Part shown: one piece after another, positions 1 through 8,930 of the stretch
How the letters are laid out: each line of letters begins with the position of its first letter
How positions within the stretch are numbered: position 1 is the first letter of the stretch
Assembly: GCA_963800285.1 (NCBI GenBank)
Contig: CAWDAL010000013.1
Span: 1 to 64,000 of the forward strand
DNA: 64,000 nt
Source of the DNA: DASUPK01 sp963800285
GTDB lineage: Bacteria > Actinomycetota > Thermoleophilia > Solirubrobacterales > 70-9
Reading direction: 5' to 3'
Translations under genes and position numbers: made by a program
The notes under the pieces: model-generated
What the model saw: only the letters and a program-made list of their open reading frames with translations
What the model was told of the DNA's origin: nothing
Database searches by the model: none

Positions 1-600
1 GTCGGCGCCACGGCCGGCTCCTCGGGGGCCGGCGCGACGCCGGCTCGCTCCCTGACGAACGCGACGACGTGGTTGAGCGTCGGGTAGTCGCGCAGCTTCA
101 GCGTGTCGTCGAAGGGGATCTCGTAGGACTCGCGGATCGAGGCGAACACCTCGGCCTGCTTGACCGTGTCGATCCCCAGGTCGGCCTCCAGGTCGAGGTC
201 CATGTCGAGGAGGTCGGTCGGGTAGCCCGTCTCCTCGGAGACGACGGCGAGGACGCGCTCGGTGACGTCGTCCTGCGCGGGCGCGGCCGAGGGCTCCGGC
301 CCTGCGGCAGCCGGCTCGGGCGCGCGGGCGGGCTCGGCGGAGGGGGCCGCGGCAGTGGGGGTCGGCGCCACGGCCGGCTCCTCGGCGGCCGGCGCGACGC
401 CGGCTCGCTCCCTGACGAACGCGACGACGTGGTTGAGCGTCGGGTAGTCGCGCAGCTTCAGCGTGTCGTCGAAGGGGATGTCGTAGGACTCGCGGATCGA
501 GGCGAACACCTCGGCCTGCTTGACCGTGTCGATCCCCAGGTCGGCCTCCAGGTCGAGGTCCATGTCGAGGAGGTCGGTCGGGTAGCCCGTCTCCTCGGAG
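1..600. repeat. Tandem 360-bp repeat encoding duplicated carrier domains
   Basis: Bases 1-240 and 361-600 are almost identical at the nucleotide level: I see two mismatches, at offsets 25 and 120 of the unit. The period is 360 bp, exactly 120 codons of the synthase. The segment between copies (241-360) encodes an Ala/Pro/Glu linker. Such near-identity at synonymous sites implies recent duplication or ongoing gene conversion. More copies may lie left of the window, and this is a place where assemblies often collapse copies. Confidence 0.9.
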
Positions 601-3600
601 ACGATCGCAAGCACTCGTGGCTCGATGCCGGCGCTCGCGGTGGGGGAAGGGGCGGGCTCGAACGCCTCGGCCGGGGAGTCCATCTCCAGGGCCGCGGGCT
701 CGATCTCCGCCGGCGCGGAATCCGGTGCGGATGCGGGCGCCAGCCGCACGCCGGCCGGCGGACCCTGATCGACGATGCGGAGCCGGTGCTGGACGACCTC
801 GAGCTGCGGCTCCTCGTAGCCGCACATGCGCCTCAGCCATGCGGTCCAGGCGGCTCGATCGGCAACCCGGTAGTCGTGGCCGAGCTCGTCCGCATTGCGC
901 CGGCGGCCGTCTCCGACGGGCGTCCAGTGCAGGAGCAGCATCGAGATCTGGGAGCCGAAGCCCGCCGCCAGCCGGAGCGAGTAGCGGACCGGGTACGAGC
1001 CTCCCCCCGAGAGGTTGAGCTGGCCCAGCTCAGGGTCGGGATCGCGGAAGTTGGGCACCGGTGGAACGACGCCGGTCTCCAAGGCTTTCACTGCGAGCAC
1101 GTCCTCCAAGCCGACGCCCATAGGATGCCCGGTGAACCCCTTGACGTTCGCGATCACGATGCTGTCCGCGGCTTGGCCGAAGACGTCGCGCAGCGCGTGT
1201 ATCTCCGCTGCCGCGCTGCCGCCGCGGGCGGGCGTGTAGGTCTCGTGCGAGATGAACACCGTCTCGCCGGCGATGTCCTCCCGGCGGAGCCCGCGGCCCT
1301 CCGCCTGCTCCACGAGCTGCTCCATGACGCCGCTGATGTGCTCGACGTCGAGCCGGGTGCCGTGAAAGGCGGAGTTGGCGGTCGCCGAGCCGAGCACCTC
1401 GCAGATCGGCGTCAGCGCGCGCTCGCGGGCGGCGGCCGCGCTCTCCACCATGAGCCCCGCGGCCCCCATGCCGAGGATCATGCCGTGACGGCGCTCGTCG
1501 AATGGCAGCGCTGCCTCCTCGACGACGTCGTCGGTCGCCGCCGCGCCGGAGGCGAGGAATCCGGCTCCGAGCCAGCCCATCAGGGTGTCCGAGGTGGCGT
1601 CGTCGGCCGCCACGATCAGCACGCGGCGGCACCGCCCGGCGCGTATCCAGTCCTCGGCGAGCGCGACGGCCTGCGTGGTGCTTGCGCAGGCGGAGTTGAT
1701 CTGGGTGTTCGGTCCCCGGGCCCCGATCAGCTCGGCGAGCTGCGAGTGGCCCATCGAGAGGACGCGGAAGATGAACCGGCGGTCGAAGGTGTACCCCTCC
1801 TCCTCGAGCGTGTGCTCCAGGTCGTGAATGCGCCGCTCGACCTCGTCGAGCACCACCGGATCGGTGCCGTCGTGATCGAGCATCCTCGCCCGCAGCGTCT
1901 CGAGCGCGGCGAGGCGCTCCCGGCGCATGTGGTCCGTGGTGTAGCGCGCCACCTCGTCGGCCATCTCCTCGAGGCCGGGGAAGGCCGATGCGTAGATCAC
2001 CCCGGTGTCGTCGCGCAGCTCGTCGGGGAGCGACCAGCGGTCGGGGAGCTTGGTGCCCTTGGTCGTGGTCTTGTAGCGCAGTACGAGCGGGATCCCGGCG
2101 TCGCGAAGCGCGTCGATGCCCGCGGCGATCGCCAGCTGCGTGTCGTGCCCGAGCGCGGCCAGCCGCTCGTCGTCGACGCCGAACTCCTCGACCGGGTCGA
2201 ACGCGCCGGCGCGCCCGGCGAGTTTGATCACGGCCTCGAGGCGATCGATCGTCTCGAACTTGGCGCCGCCGTCGTCGCCCTTGACCAACCGCGTGATGTG
2301 CTTGTCGAGCATCTCGCGGCGCAGGCGGCCCGGGATGACGTCGATTCCCTGCTCGCCGTTCAGGAGCCGGCCGATGTTCGCGTCGTCGAACAGCCGCTCG
2401 GCGCCGGGAAGCCCGAGCGCCGCGCCGGTGATCACCACGGGCTCATCCCCGGGCGCCTCGCCGGCGACGGCCGCCGGCGCGGGCTCGGGAGCCGCCCGGG
2501 CCCGGCCCTCCTCGGGGGCAAGGCGGGCGCGCGCCTCGCGCACGGGCCGCGAATGGGGCTGCGCCGTCGCGCCTGGCTTGAGCTCGACCGACTCGCGCGT
2601 GACCGGGTCCCGGCCGGTCCCGAGACCCGCTCCCCAGAGGCCGCACAGGGCGTTGTTGAACGTCGGCACGTCGCCCTGCTTGGGGTGGTTGCTGGCGAGG
2701 CTGACGATCGCGTCGTCGCCGAGCACGTCTGAGGCGAATCCCTGAAGGGCGTGCTTCGGACCGACCTCGACGAAGATCCTCGCGCCCTCGTCGTACAGGG
2801 TGTGCAGGCCCTTGACGAACTGCACGGGTGAGGCCACCTGGCGGCTCAGCATGTCGAGCATCTGCTCGACGGCGCCGTCTCCGGTGGGATAGAGCTCGCC
2901 GGTGACGTTGGCCACGGTTGGCAGCCGAGGGGGACGGAGGCCGAGCCGGGTGAGCATCGCCCGCAGCGGAGTGCTCGCGGGCGCGACGATCTCGGTGTGG
3001 AAGCCGTGGCTCACAGGCAGCGGGATCGCGGTGTGCCCTCGCTCCTTCACCGCCTCCACGGCGCGAGCGACAGCGTCGGTGGCGCCGCCTAGCACGACCT
3101 GGTGCGTGGAGTTGATGTTGGCGAGCACGACGTAGCCGTCGATCCCAGCGACGATCTCCTCGGCCTCCTCCAGCGGGGCCATGACCGCTGCCATCGCTCC
3201 GGGGTCGTCCACTCGTAGGCTCGCCATCTCGCGTCCGCGGGCGCTCACTGCCTCGAGCGCGTCCCCGAAGGTCAGGCCACCGGCGGTGACCAGGGCCCCG
3301 TACTCGCCGACGGAATGTCCCATCACCATGTCGGGGGCAATCCCGTACTCCCCCAGCAGCCGCGTGAGCGCCGTGTCGACGGTGATCACCGCCGGCTGCT
3401 GGATCTCGGTGCGGCGAAGCTCCTCCTCCGCGCGCGCCATCGCCTCCGGGTCCGCCGGGTCGGCAAAGATCAGGTCGGACAGCCGCCGGCCCTCGAGCAG
3501 CGGCGCCAGGAGCGCGTCCGCTTCCTCGAAGAGCTCGGCGACCACCGGCTCCCGCCGGCGCAGCTCGGCGAGCATGTTCGCGTACTGCGAGCCCTGGCCC

Positions 3601-5417
3601 GTGTAGAGGAACGCCACCTTGCCCGGGGTGCCGCTGCCGCGGTGGATGCCGCGGCCGCGCAGCGCCGGCCACGCCGACGGATTGCCCGCTTGCAAGACTC
3701 GCAACGCCAGCTCCGCCTTCGCAACCAGGTCTGGCCCGTCGGCATAGTCGATCGCGATCCGCTCCGGGGCCCGAAGCGCTTTGGTCGGCGGCGGCGTCGG
3801 ATCGAGATGGCGGCCCTGCCGCGCCTCCGCTAGCTCCGTGCGCAGCGCGTTGGCGAGCCCGGCCTCGTCGGCCGCGCCGAGCACGAGCGCGCCGCGCACG
3901 GGCGGCTTGCCGGACGCCGCCGGGGCAGGCTCGGCGGAGGGCGGGGGCTCGACCGGGACGGCGACCGACGAGCCGTGGCCGTTGGTGGCGTGACGGTCCG
4001 GCGCGTACTCCTCCATGACGAGGTGGAAGTTGGTGCCGCCGAAGCCGAACGCGCTGACGCCCGCGACACGCGAGCGCCCGGCGGCGATGTCCCAGTCGCG
4101 GAGCTCGGTGTTGACGGCGAACGGCGACGCGGTCCAGTCCACGTTGGGATTGGGTCGCTCGAAGTTGATGCTCGGCGGCAGCACCTTGTCGTGAAGCGCG
4201 AGCGTGGCCTTGAGCATGCCCGCCGCTCCCGCGGCTCCTTTGAGGTGGCCGAAGTTCGACTTCACCGAGCCGAGGGCGATCGATCCACGCGGCAGCTGCG
4301 CCCCGGAGAAGGCGTCCATCAAGCTCTTCAGCTCGACCGCGTCGCCCACGCTCGTCGAGGTCCCGTGGCCCTCGACGAGCGTGCACTCCGCGGGCGACAG
4401 CCCCGCGTTCCGCCAGGCCCGCTCGATGGCGAAGCGCTGCCCAACCGGGTTGGGGGCGGTGATGCCCTTGCCCTTGCCATCGCTCGCGCTCCCCACCCCG
4501 CGGACCACGGCGTAGATCCGATCCTCGTCGCGGACGGCATCGCCGAGCCGCTTGACCACCAACAGCGCGCCGCCTTCTCCCATCACGAAGCCGTCGGCCC
4601 CCTCCGAGTACGGGCGGGTGCCGCTGGGGGAGAGCGCGCCGATCGCGCAGAACTTGACGAACGTGTGCGCGCCCATGTTGCGGTCGATGCCACCCGTGAT
4701 CGCGACGTCGAACTCGTGGGCGAGGAGTCCGTCGACGGTGGCGTCCATCGCGGCCAGCGCGGACGCGCACGCCGCGTCGGTCGTGAAGTTCGGCCCGTGG
4801 AGGTTGAACAGGTTGGCGATCCGCCCGGCGATGCAGTTGCCGAGCTCTCCGGGCATCGTGTCCTCGGTGATCCCGGGGAGCCAGCCCTCGAACTTGGCGC
4901 GCAGCTCGCCCTCGATCGCGGAGCGCACGTCCGCCGGCAGCGCGGCGAAGCTCGCGGTTTCCTCCAGCTCGCGCGCGAGCTCGGGGAACATGATGCGCAG
5001 CGCGGTCAGGTAGTGCTTCTCGCCCGACAGGGCGTTGCCGATGATCACGGCAGTGCGATCGAGGTCGAGCGGACGATCCGGCCAGCCCGCGTCCATCAGC
5101 GCCATGCGGGTGCAGGCGACGGCCCACTTGTGGGCGTCGTCCATCGCGTCGCCCACCCTGGGCGGGACCGGGAGCTTCCAGCCGAGAGGATCCCACTCCC
5201 ATTCGCGCACCCAGCCTCCGATCTTCGAGTACGTGCGCTCCGGCGCCTTGGGGTCCGGGTCGTAGTAGAGGTCCGGATCCCAGCGCTCAGGGTCGACGTC
5301 GCTGATCGAGTAGCGGCCGGTGGTGACGTTGCGCCAGAACGCCTCGGCGTTCGGGGCATCGGGGAGGATCGCGCTGACGCCGACGATCGCGGCGGCGTTG
5401 TCGAGTGAGTCGCTCAT
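1..5417 (-). CDS. PfaA-like multidomain polyketide/fatty-acid synthase (3' end beyond left edge)
   Basis: An open frame of at least 1805 codons runs from ATG 5417 off the left edge. Domain order by motif: ketosynthase 1 (residues ~10-465; active Cys217 in TTDAACASA, plus EGHGTSTS and KSNFGH), acyltransferase (~600-905; GQGSQ and Ser702 in GHSVGE), a Pro/Ala-rich linker, ketosynthase 2 (~990-1440; Cys1244 in NSACAST, with SHETYT and GFTGHPMG around the two histidines), then two carrier-protein-like domains (~1595-1675 and ~1715-1795). Both carriers read LGIDTVKQAE, with Thr where the phosphopantetheine Ser normally sits. Frame phase was checked at Cys217, Cys1244 and both carriers; no net shift. 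The ATG overlaps the acyl-CoA dehydrogenase stop (ATGA), so the two are probably co-translated. Reductase domains presumably lie beyond the edge. The product is unknown; PfaA/HglE-type long-chain lipid synthases are the nearest architecture. Confidence 0.85.
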   Translation of the reverse strand, partial: MSDSLDNAAAIVGVSAILPDAPNAEAFWRNVTTGRYSISDVDPERWDPDLYYDPDPKAPERTYSKIGGWVREWEWDPLGWKLPVPPRVGDAMDDAHKWAVACTRMALMDAGWPDRPLDLDRTAVIIGNALSGEKHYLTALRIMFPELARELEETASFAALPADVRSAIEGELRAKFEGWLPGITEDTMPGELGNCIAGRIANLFNLHGPNFTTDAACASALAAMDATVDGLLAHEFDVAITGGIDRNMGAHTFVKFCAIGALSPSGTRPYSEGADGFVMGEGGALLVVKRLGDAVRDEDRIYAVVRGVGSASDGKGKGITAPNPVGQRFAIERAWRNAGLSPAECTLVEGHGTSTSVGDAVELKSLMDAFSGAQLPRGSIALGSVKSNFGHLKGAAGAAGMLKATLALHDKVLPPSINFERPNPNVDWTASPFAVNTELRDWDIAAGRSRVAGVSAFGFGGTNFHLVMEEYAPDRHATNGHGSSVAVPVEPPPSAEPAPAASGKPPVRGALVLGAADEAGLANALRTELAEARQGRHLDPTPPPTKALRAPERIAIDYADGPDLVAKAELALRVLQAGNPSAWPALRGRGIHRGSGTPGKVAFLYTGQGSQYANMLAELRRREPVVAELFEEADALLAPLLEGRRLSDLIFADPADPEAMARAEEELRRTEIQQPAVITVDTALTRLLGEYGIAPDMVMGHSVGEYGALVTAGGLTFGDALEAVSARGREMASLRVDDPGAMAAVMAPLEEAEEIVAGIDGYVVLANINSTHQVVLGGATDAVARAVEAVKERGHTAIPLPVSHGFHTEIVAPASTPLRAMLTRLGLRPPRLPTVANVTGELYPTGDGAVEQMLDMLSRQVASPVQFVKGLHTLYDEGARIFVEVGPKHALQGFASDVLGDDAIVSLASNHPKQGDVPTFNNALCGLWGAGLGTGRDPVTRESVELKPGATAQPHSRPVREARARLAPEEGRARAAPEPAPAAVAGEAPGDEPVVITGAALGLPGAERLFDDANIGRLLNGEQGIDVIPGRLRREMLDKHITRLVKGDDGGAKFETIDRLEAVIKLAGRAGAFDPVEEFGVDDERLAALGHDTQLAIAAGIDALRDAGIPLVLRYKTTTKGTKLPDRWSLPDELRDDTGVIYASAFPGLEEMADEVARYTTDHMRRERLAALETLRARMLDHDGTDPVVLDEVERRIHDLEHTLEEEGYTFDRRFIFRVLSMGHSQLAELIGARGPNTQINSACASTTQAVALAEDWIRAGRCRRVLIVAADDATSDTLMGWLGAGFLASGAAATDDVVEEAALPFDERRHGMILGMGAAGLMVESAAAARERALTPICEVLGSATANSAFHGTRLDVEHISGVMEQLVEQAEGRGLRREDIAGETVFISHETYTPARGGSAAAEIHALRDVFGQAADSIVIANVKGFTGHPMGVGLEDVLAVKALETGVVPPVPNFRDPDPELGQLNLSGGGSYPVRYSLRLAAGFGSQISMLLLHWTPVGDGRRRNADELGHDYRVADRAAWTAWLRRMCGYEEPQLEVVQHRLRIVDQGPPAGVRLAPASAPDSAPAEIEPAALEMDSPAEAFEPAPSPTASAGIEPRVLAIVSEETGYPTDLLDMDLDLEADLGIDTVKQAEVFASIRESYDIPFDDTLKLRDYPTLNHVVAFVRERAGVAPAAEEPAVAPTPTAAAPSAEPARAPEPAAAGPEPSAAPAQDDVTERVLAVVSEETGYPTDLLDMDLDLEADLGIDTVKQAEVFASIRESYEIPFDDTLKLRDYPTLNHVVAFVRERAGVAPAPEEPAVAP

Positions 5418-7069
5418 GGCCGCATGCGCCCGTAGACGGCTTCCCTGACCTGCTCGAGATCGGCGAGCAGCCCGCCCTGGGCTTGGTGGATCGACGCGAG
5501 GTCGAGGCGGTGCTCGAGCTCGCCGAGGTCCCCGTCGGCTCCGGCCACGCAGCGCACCCCCTCGGTCGGAACGGACAGCGCGGCGTTGCGGGCGCTCACG
5601 CGGCTGGCGGCGGCCAGCGCCTTCGCTCGCAGGCGCCGCGACGCCTTCTCGTTCAGCTCCTTGTCGGCCGCCCGCTGCGCACGTCTGACGAGCGCGGCGG
5701 CGCCCTCGACCTGGGCGATCAGGGCACCGAGGCGCATCAGGACATGCTGGTGGCGGGTCAACCGCTCTACCCTCGCGCGTTCGAGCAGCTCTGCGAGGGC
5801 GTGGTGGGCGATTGCGGCGACGTCGGCGCCGACCGCGGGATGGTCGCCGTGGAGCGCCTCGAGCTCCCGCGCCTTCTCGTGGTAGTGATCGCCGCCGGAC
5901 TTCAGGTGCTCCTGCCAGCGCCCGCGCGCGATTGTGATCTCCATGATCTCCGAAGTGCCCTCGTAGATCCTGGTGATCCGAACGTCGCGCTTGATCTTCT
6001 CGACCATGTAGTCGTGGGTGTAGCCGTAGCCGCCGTGGGCCTGGATGGCCGCGTCGGCCGCCGCGTCACCCGCCTCCGTCGCGAGGTACTTGGCGATCGC
6101 GCCCTCGACGTTCAGCTGGCCCTCGCCGGCGTCCAGCCGCTCGGCCGTTTCCTCGATCGCCGCCCGCGACGCCTCCAGGGCGACCGCGTGGGGGACGATC
6201 AGCTTGTTCGTGTAGCCCTCCTTCTCCGACAGCGGCCCGCCCGCCTGGACGCGCTTGCGGGAGTAGGAGATCGCGCGGTCGAGCGCCGCCCATCCCGCGC
6301 CCAGCCCGAAGGCAGCCACCATCAGCCTCGTGTAGCCGAACACCTGCTGGGCCTGAACCAGGCCCTGGCCCTCGACGCCGCCGACAAGCCGGTCGGCTTC
6401 GACGTGGACCTTGTCCAGGAACAGCGCCGCCGTGTTGCTCAGCCGGATGCCGTGCTTGTCCTCGTGCTTGCCGTGAGTGAACCCATCGGCGCCCGACTCG
6501 ATGATGAACCAGCTCGGTCCGCCGGGCGCGAGGGCGAGGATCGTGTAGAGGTCCGCGACGCCCCCGTTGCTGATCCACTGCTTGGCCCCGCTGATCAGGT
6601 AGCCCGTCACGTTCCCGTTCTCCGCGACAGGCTGCGCGATTGTCTTCAGCGCCCCGAGGTCGCTGCCCGCCTCGGGCTCGGTGGCGCCGTAAGCGAACAG
6701 GATCCCCTCCTTGGCGATCCGGCTCATGTACTCGCGCTTCTGCTCCTCGGTCCCGCCGACCCGGATCGGATCGCTGCCCAAGAACGTTGCGAGCTCCGAT
6801 GTCGCGAGGCCCACGTCGATCGCGGCCATCCGCTCGCAGATGCGATAGACATCGAAGGCGCCGCCTCCCATCCCGCCGTACTCGAAAGGAACGAACAGGA
6901 GCTGGATGCCAAGCTCCTCGGCGGAGGACATGCGGCGAACGAGCTCCTCCGGGAACGTGTCTCGCTCGTCGAGCTCGATCAGGAGCGAGTCCGGAAGCTC
7001 GCGCGCGGCGAACTCGTCGATGGACTTAAGCGCCACACTCAACGTCTCGGCGTTGAGCTCGTTAGCCAT
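5414..7069 (-). CDS. Acyl-CoA dehydrogenase, long form
   Basis: This 551-residue FAD enzyme should catalyse alpha,beta-dehydrogenation of an acyl thioester and pass electrons to ETF. Visible motifs are YGATEPEAGSDLGA and KQWISNGG in the flavin-binding middle domain, QAHGGYGYTHDYMVEKIKRD in the C-terminal four-helix domain, and IYEGTSEI, whose Glu is the catalytic base in the family. After RGRW there is an extra helical region of about 160 residues, as in VLCAD/ACAD9-type enzymes, while ordinary medium-chain enzymes end near here. The start ATG 7069 faces etfB across a divergent promoter region, and the stop overlaps the synthase start by 4 nt. Substrate chain length cannot be told from sequence; coupling to the synthase suggests a long acyl chain or synthase product. 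Confidence 0.93.
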   Translation of the reverse strand: MANELNAETLSVALKSIDEFAARELPDSLLIELDERDTFPEELVRRMSSAEELGIQLLFVPFEYGGMGGGAFDVYRICERMAAIDVGLATSELATFLGSDPIRVGGTEEQKREYMSRIAKEGILFAYGATEPEAGSDLGALKTIAQPVAENGNVTGYLISGAKQWISNGGVADLYTILALAPGGPSWFIIESGADGFTHGKHEDKHGIRLSNTAALFLDKVHVEADRLVGGVEGQGLVQAQQVFGYTRLMVAAFGLGAGWAALDRAISYSRKRVQAGGPLSEKEGYTNKLIVPHAVALEASRAAIEETAERLDAGEGQLNVEGAIAKYLATEAGDAAADAAIQAHGGYGYTHDYMVEKIKRDVRITRIYEGTSEIMEITIARGRWQEHLKSGGDHYHEKARELEALHGDHPAVGADVAAIAHHALAELLERARVERLTRHQHVLMRLGALIAQVEGAAALVRRAQRAADKELNEKASRRLRAKALAAASRVSARNAALSVPTEGVRCVAGADGDLGELEHRLDLASIHQAQGGLLADLEQVREAVYGRMRP

Positions 7070-7109
7070 CAGGCCTCCGACCTGGGGAACACCACGATCG
7101 GATTCGGAC

Positions 7110-7168
7110 TAACGTCCTCGATAACGTCCTCGATAACGGTTGACGAAGGTTCCCCAACGAGCTAGAAG
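7110..7168 (+). promoter_or_regulatory. Divergent control region: 12-bp tandem repeats and a sigma70-like promoter for etfBA
   Basis: TAACGTCCTCGA occurs twice back to back (7110-7121 and 7122-7133) and a third, partial copy starts TAACG at 7134. A good -35/-10 pair follows: TTGACG (7140-7145), 17 bp, TAGAAG (7163-7168), 53 bp upstream of the etfB ATG. The repeats sit between the acyl-CoA dehydrogenase/synthase operon and etfBA, where a shared fatty-acid-responsive regulator would bind. The promoter is read from the sequence; the operator role is inferred. Confidence 0.5.
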
Positions 7169-7221
7169 GAAGCCGCTCGATTGCCAATGCTACCCCTTGA
7201 AGTTGAGGCGGTCGACCCCCG

Positions 7222-7992
7222 ATGAACATCGCGGTCGCGATCCGGCTGATGCCCAAGACGGGCGAGGAGCTCGAGGTTGACGGGAGCGGCACGGACATCG
7301 ACCGCGAGCTCGTCGAGATGGCCATCAACGAGTTCGACGACCAAGCGCTCGAGGAGGCGGTGCTGCTCAAGGAGGCGACCGGCGCCACGGTCACGGCGGT
7401 CGGGTTGCGCTCCGACGGGATCGATGAGGCGCTGCGCCTGGCCTACGCGCGCGGTGCGGACAGGCTGGTGGTCGTTGAGGCCGGCGAGATCGATACCTAC
7501 GACTCTCGCACGGGGGCGCTCGCGTTCGCCGAGGCCTTCCGCCAGCTGGAGCCCGATCTCGTCCTCACCGGCGTCCAGACGCCGACCGACGTCTTCGGGC
7601 AAACAGCGCCCTACCTCGCCGCGAACCTCGGCTGGCCGCAGGCGAGCGTCGCCGTGGGTGTCACCCTCGCTGACGGAACGGCACGCGTGGTGCAGGAGTA
7701 CGCCGGCGGGCGCCTTGCGGTCCTGGGCCTCGACCTGCCGGCGATCGTCGGCGTGCAGTCCGCCAGCTCGCCGCCGCGCTACGTCGCGATGGCGAGGCTC
7801 CGCCAGGCGATGACCGAGGCGAGCACCGAGACCCTCAACGTCAGCGTCGACGCGCCCGCCGTGCCGTCAAGCGTCGTCTCGCTCGCTCGGCCGGTGCCCC
7901 AGACTCAGGCGACGATGCTCGACGGTGACGCGGAGAAGATCGCAGCGAAGCTCGTCGAGGTGTTGCGCGAACGGGGAGCTCTGCTGGGCTGA
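7222..7992 (+). CDS. etfB: Electron transfer flavoprotein, beta subunit
   Basis: The 256-residue protein has the EtfB fold signature: an N-terminal conserved start (MNIAVAIRLMPKTG), INEFDDQALEEAVLLKE and the alanine-rich nucleotide-binding strand VTAVGLRSDG. EtfB pairs with EtfA to carry electrons from acyl-CoA dehydrogenases to a membrane quinone reductase. It is the first gene after the 7140-7168 promoter. Its TGA overlaps the etfA ATG (TGATG), so the two subunits should be made in equal amounts. A weak GAGG lies about 13 nt upstream of ATG 7222. Confidence 0.93.
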   Translation: MNIAVAIRLMPKTGEELEVDGSGTDIDRELVEMAINEFDDQALEEAVLLKEATGATVTAVGLRSDGIDEALRLAYARGADRLVVVEAGEIDTYDSRTGALAFAEAFRQLEPDLVLTGVQTPTDVFGQTAPYLAANLGWPQASVAVGVTLADGTARVVQEYAGGRLAVLGLDLPAIVGVQSASSPPRYVAMARLRQAMTEASTETLNVSVDAPAVPSSVVSLARPVPQTQATMLDGDAEKIAAKLVEVLRERGALLG

Positions 7993-8927
7993 TGGGCGAT
8001 GTCCTCGCATATCTCGAATCGCCCGTCAACGACCGGCTCCTAGGCTTCGCTCGCCCGCTGGCGGACGCCGCCGGAGGGGACCTGGTGGCGCTCGTCGCCG
8101 GCGCGGAGCCCGGCGGGAAGGACGCGAGCGCCGCTGACGTGGTGCTCGAGGCCGCGCACCCGGCGCTCTCGCCGTACCTCCCGGAGGCGCATCAGGCCGT
8201 GCTGGTGGCCGCCATCAACGAGGGCTCGCCCGACCTAGTCGTTCTCGAGAACACCACGGCGGCCCTGGATCTGGCGGCCGCGGCCGCGGCCGCGACGGGG
8301 CGTCCGTTCGTCGGCTACTGCGTCGAGCTGGCGGTCGAGGGCGGCGAGGCGCGGTCGGTCAGCGGGATCTACGGGGGACAGCTCCACGCCACCGCCAACA
8401 CGCGGCTTCCGGCGGTGTTCGCGATCAACAGCGTGGCCCTGCACGACGCGCCCCAGGCTGCCGGGCGCGGCGAGCGGGCTGAGCTCGCGCCGCCGGCGAA
8501 GCTCGAGAGCCTGAGGACGACGTTCGTCGAGCCGGTGGAGCAGCCCGACGAGGGGGTCGACCTGACGAAGGCCGATCGGATTGTCTGCGTCGGCCGGGGC
8601 ATCGGGAGCAAGGAGAACATCGAGATCGCGGAGGAGCTGGCCGAGGCGCTGGACGCCGAGGTGGGAGCGTCGCGACCCGTCATCGATTCCGGCTGGCTTC
8701 CCAAGGTGCGCCAGGTCGGCAAATCGGGCGCGCATGTGACGCCGAAGCTCTACCTCTCGCTCGGGGTCTCGGGCGCCCCCGAGCACGTCGAAGGGATGCA
8801 GGGCGCCGAGCTGATCGTGGCCGTGAACACCGATCCGGGGGCGGCGATCTTCCACATCGCGCACTACGGGGCCGTGGCCGACCTGTTCGACGTCGCCGAC
8901 GAGTTGACGAACCTGCTCGGCGAGTGA
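7992..8927 (+). CDS. etfA: Electron transfer flavoprotein, alpha subunit
   Basis: The 311-residue subunit has the diagnostic C-terminal FAD-binding half: VCVGRGIGSKENIE, GASRPVIDSGWLP, QVGKSGAHVTPKLYLSLGVSG and NTDPGAAIFHIAHYG. FAD bound here relays electrons between dehydrogenases and the membrane acceptor. It is coupled to etfB by a 1-nt overlap. Its stop lies 3 nt from the stop of the convergent membrane Fe-S oxidoreductase, the likely downstream partner. Confidence 0.95.
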   Translation: MGDVLAYLESPVNDRLLGFARPLADAAGGDLVALVAGAEPGGKDASAADVVLEAAHPALSPYLPEAHQAVLVAAINEGSPDLVVLENTTAALDLAAAAAAATGRPFVGYCVELAVEGGEARSVSGIYGGQLHATANTRLPAVFAINSVALHDAPQAAGRGERAELAPPAKLESLRTTFVEPVEQPDEGVDLTKADRIVCVGRGIGSKENIEIAEELAEALDAEVGASRPVIDSGWLPKVRQVGKSGAHVTPKLYLSLGVSGAPEHVEGMQGAELIVAVNTDPGAAIFHIAHYGAVADLFDVADELTNLLGE

Positions 8928-8930
8928 CCG

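Noticed and set aside
1..600. CRISPR-like repetition
   Set aside because: There are only two long copies with a 360-bp period equal to 120 codons and a coding explanation.
69..2732. An 887-codon open frame on the plus strand
   Set aside because: It is antisense to the synthase, rich in Arg/Gly/Val without domain motifs, and the minus strand shows clear KS and carrier motifs. High GC keeps shadow frames open.
2443..5202. A 919-codon minus-strand open frame
   Set aside because: It is a shifted frame of the synthase; its translation is Arg/Gly/Pro-rich and lacks the KS and AT motifs seen in the frame starting at 5417.
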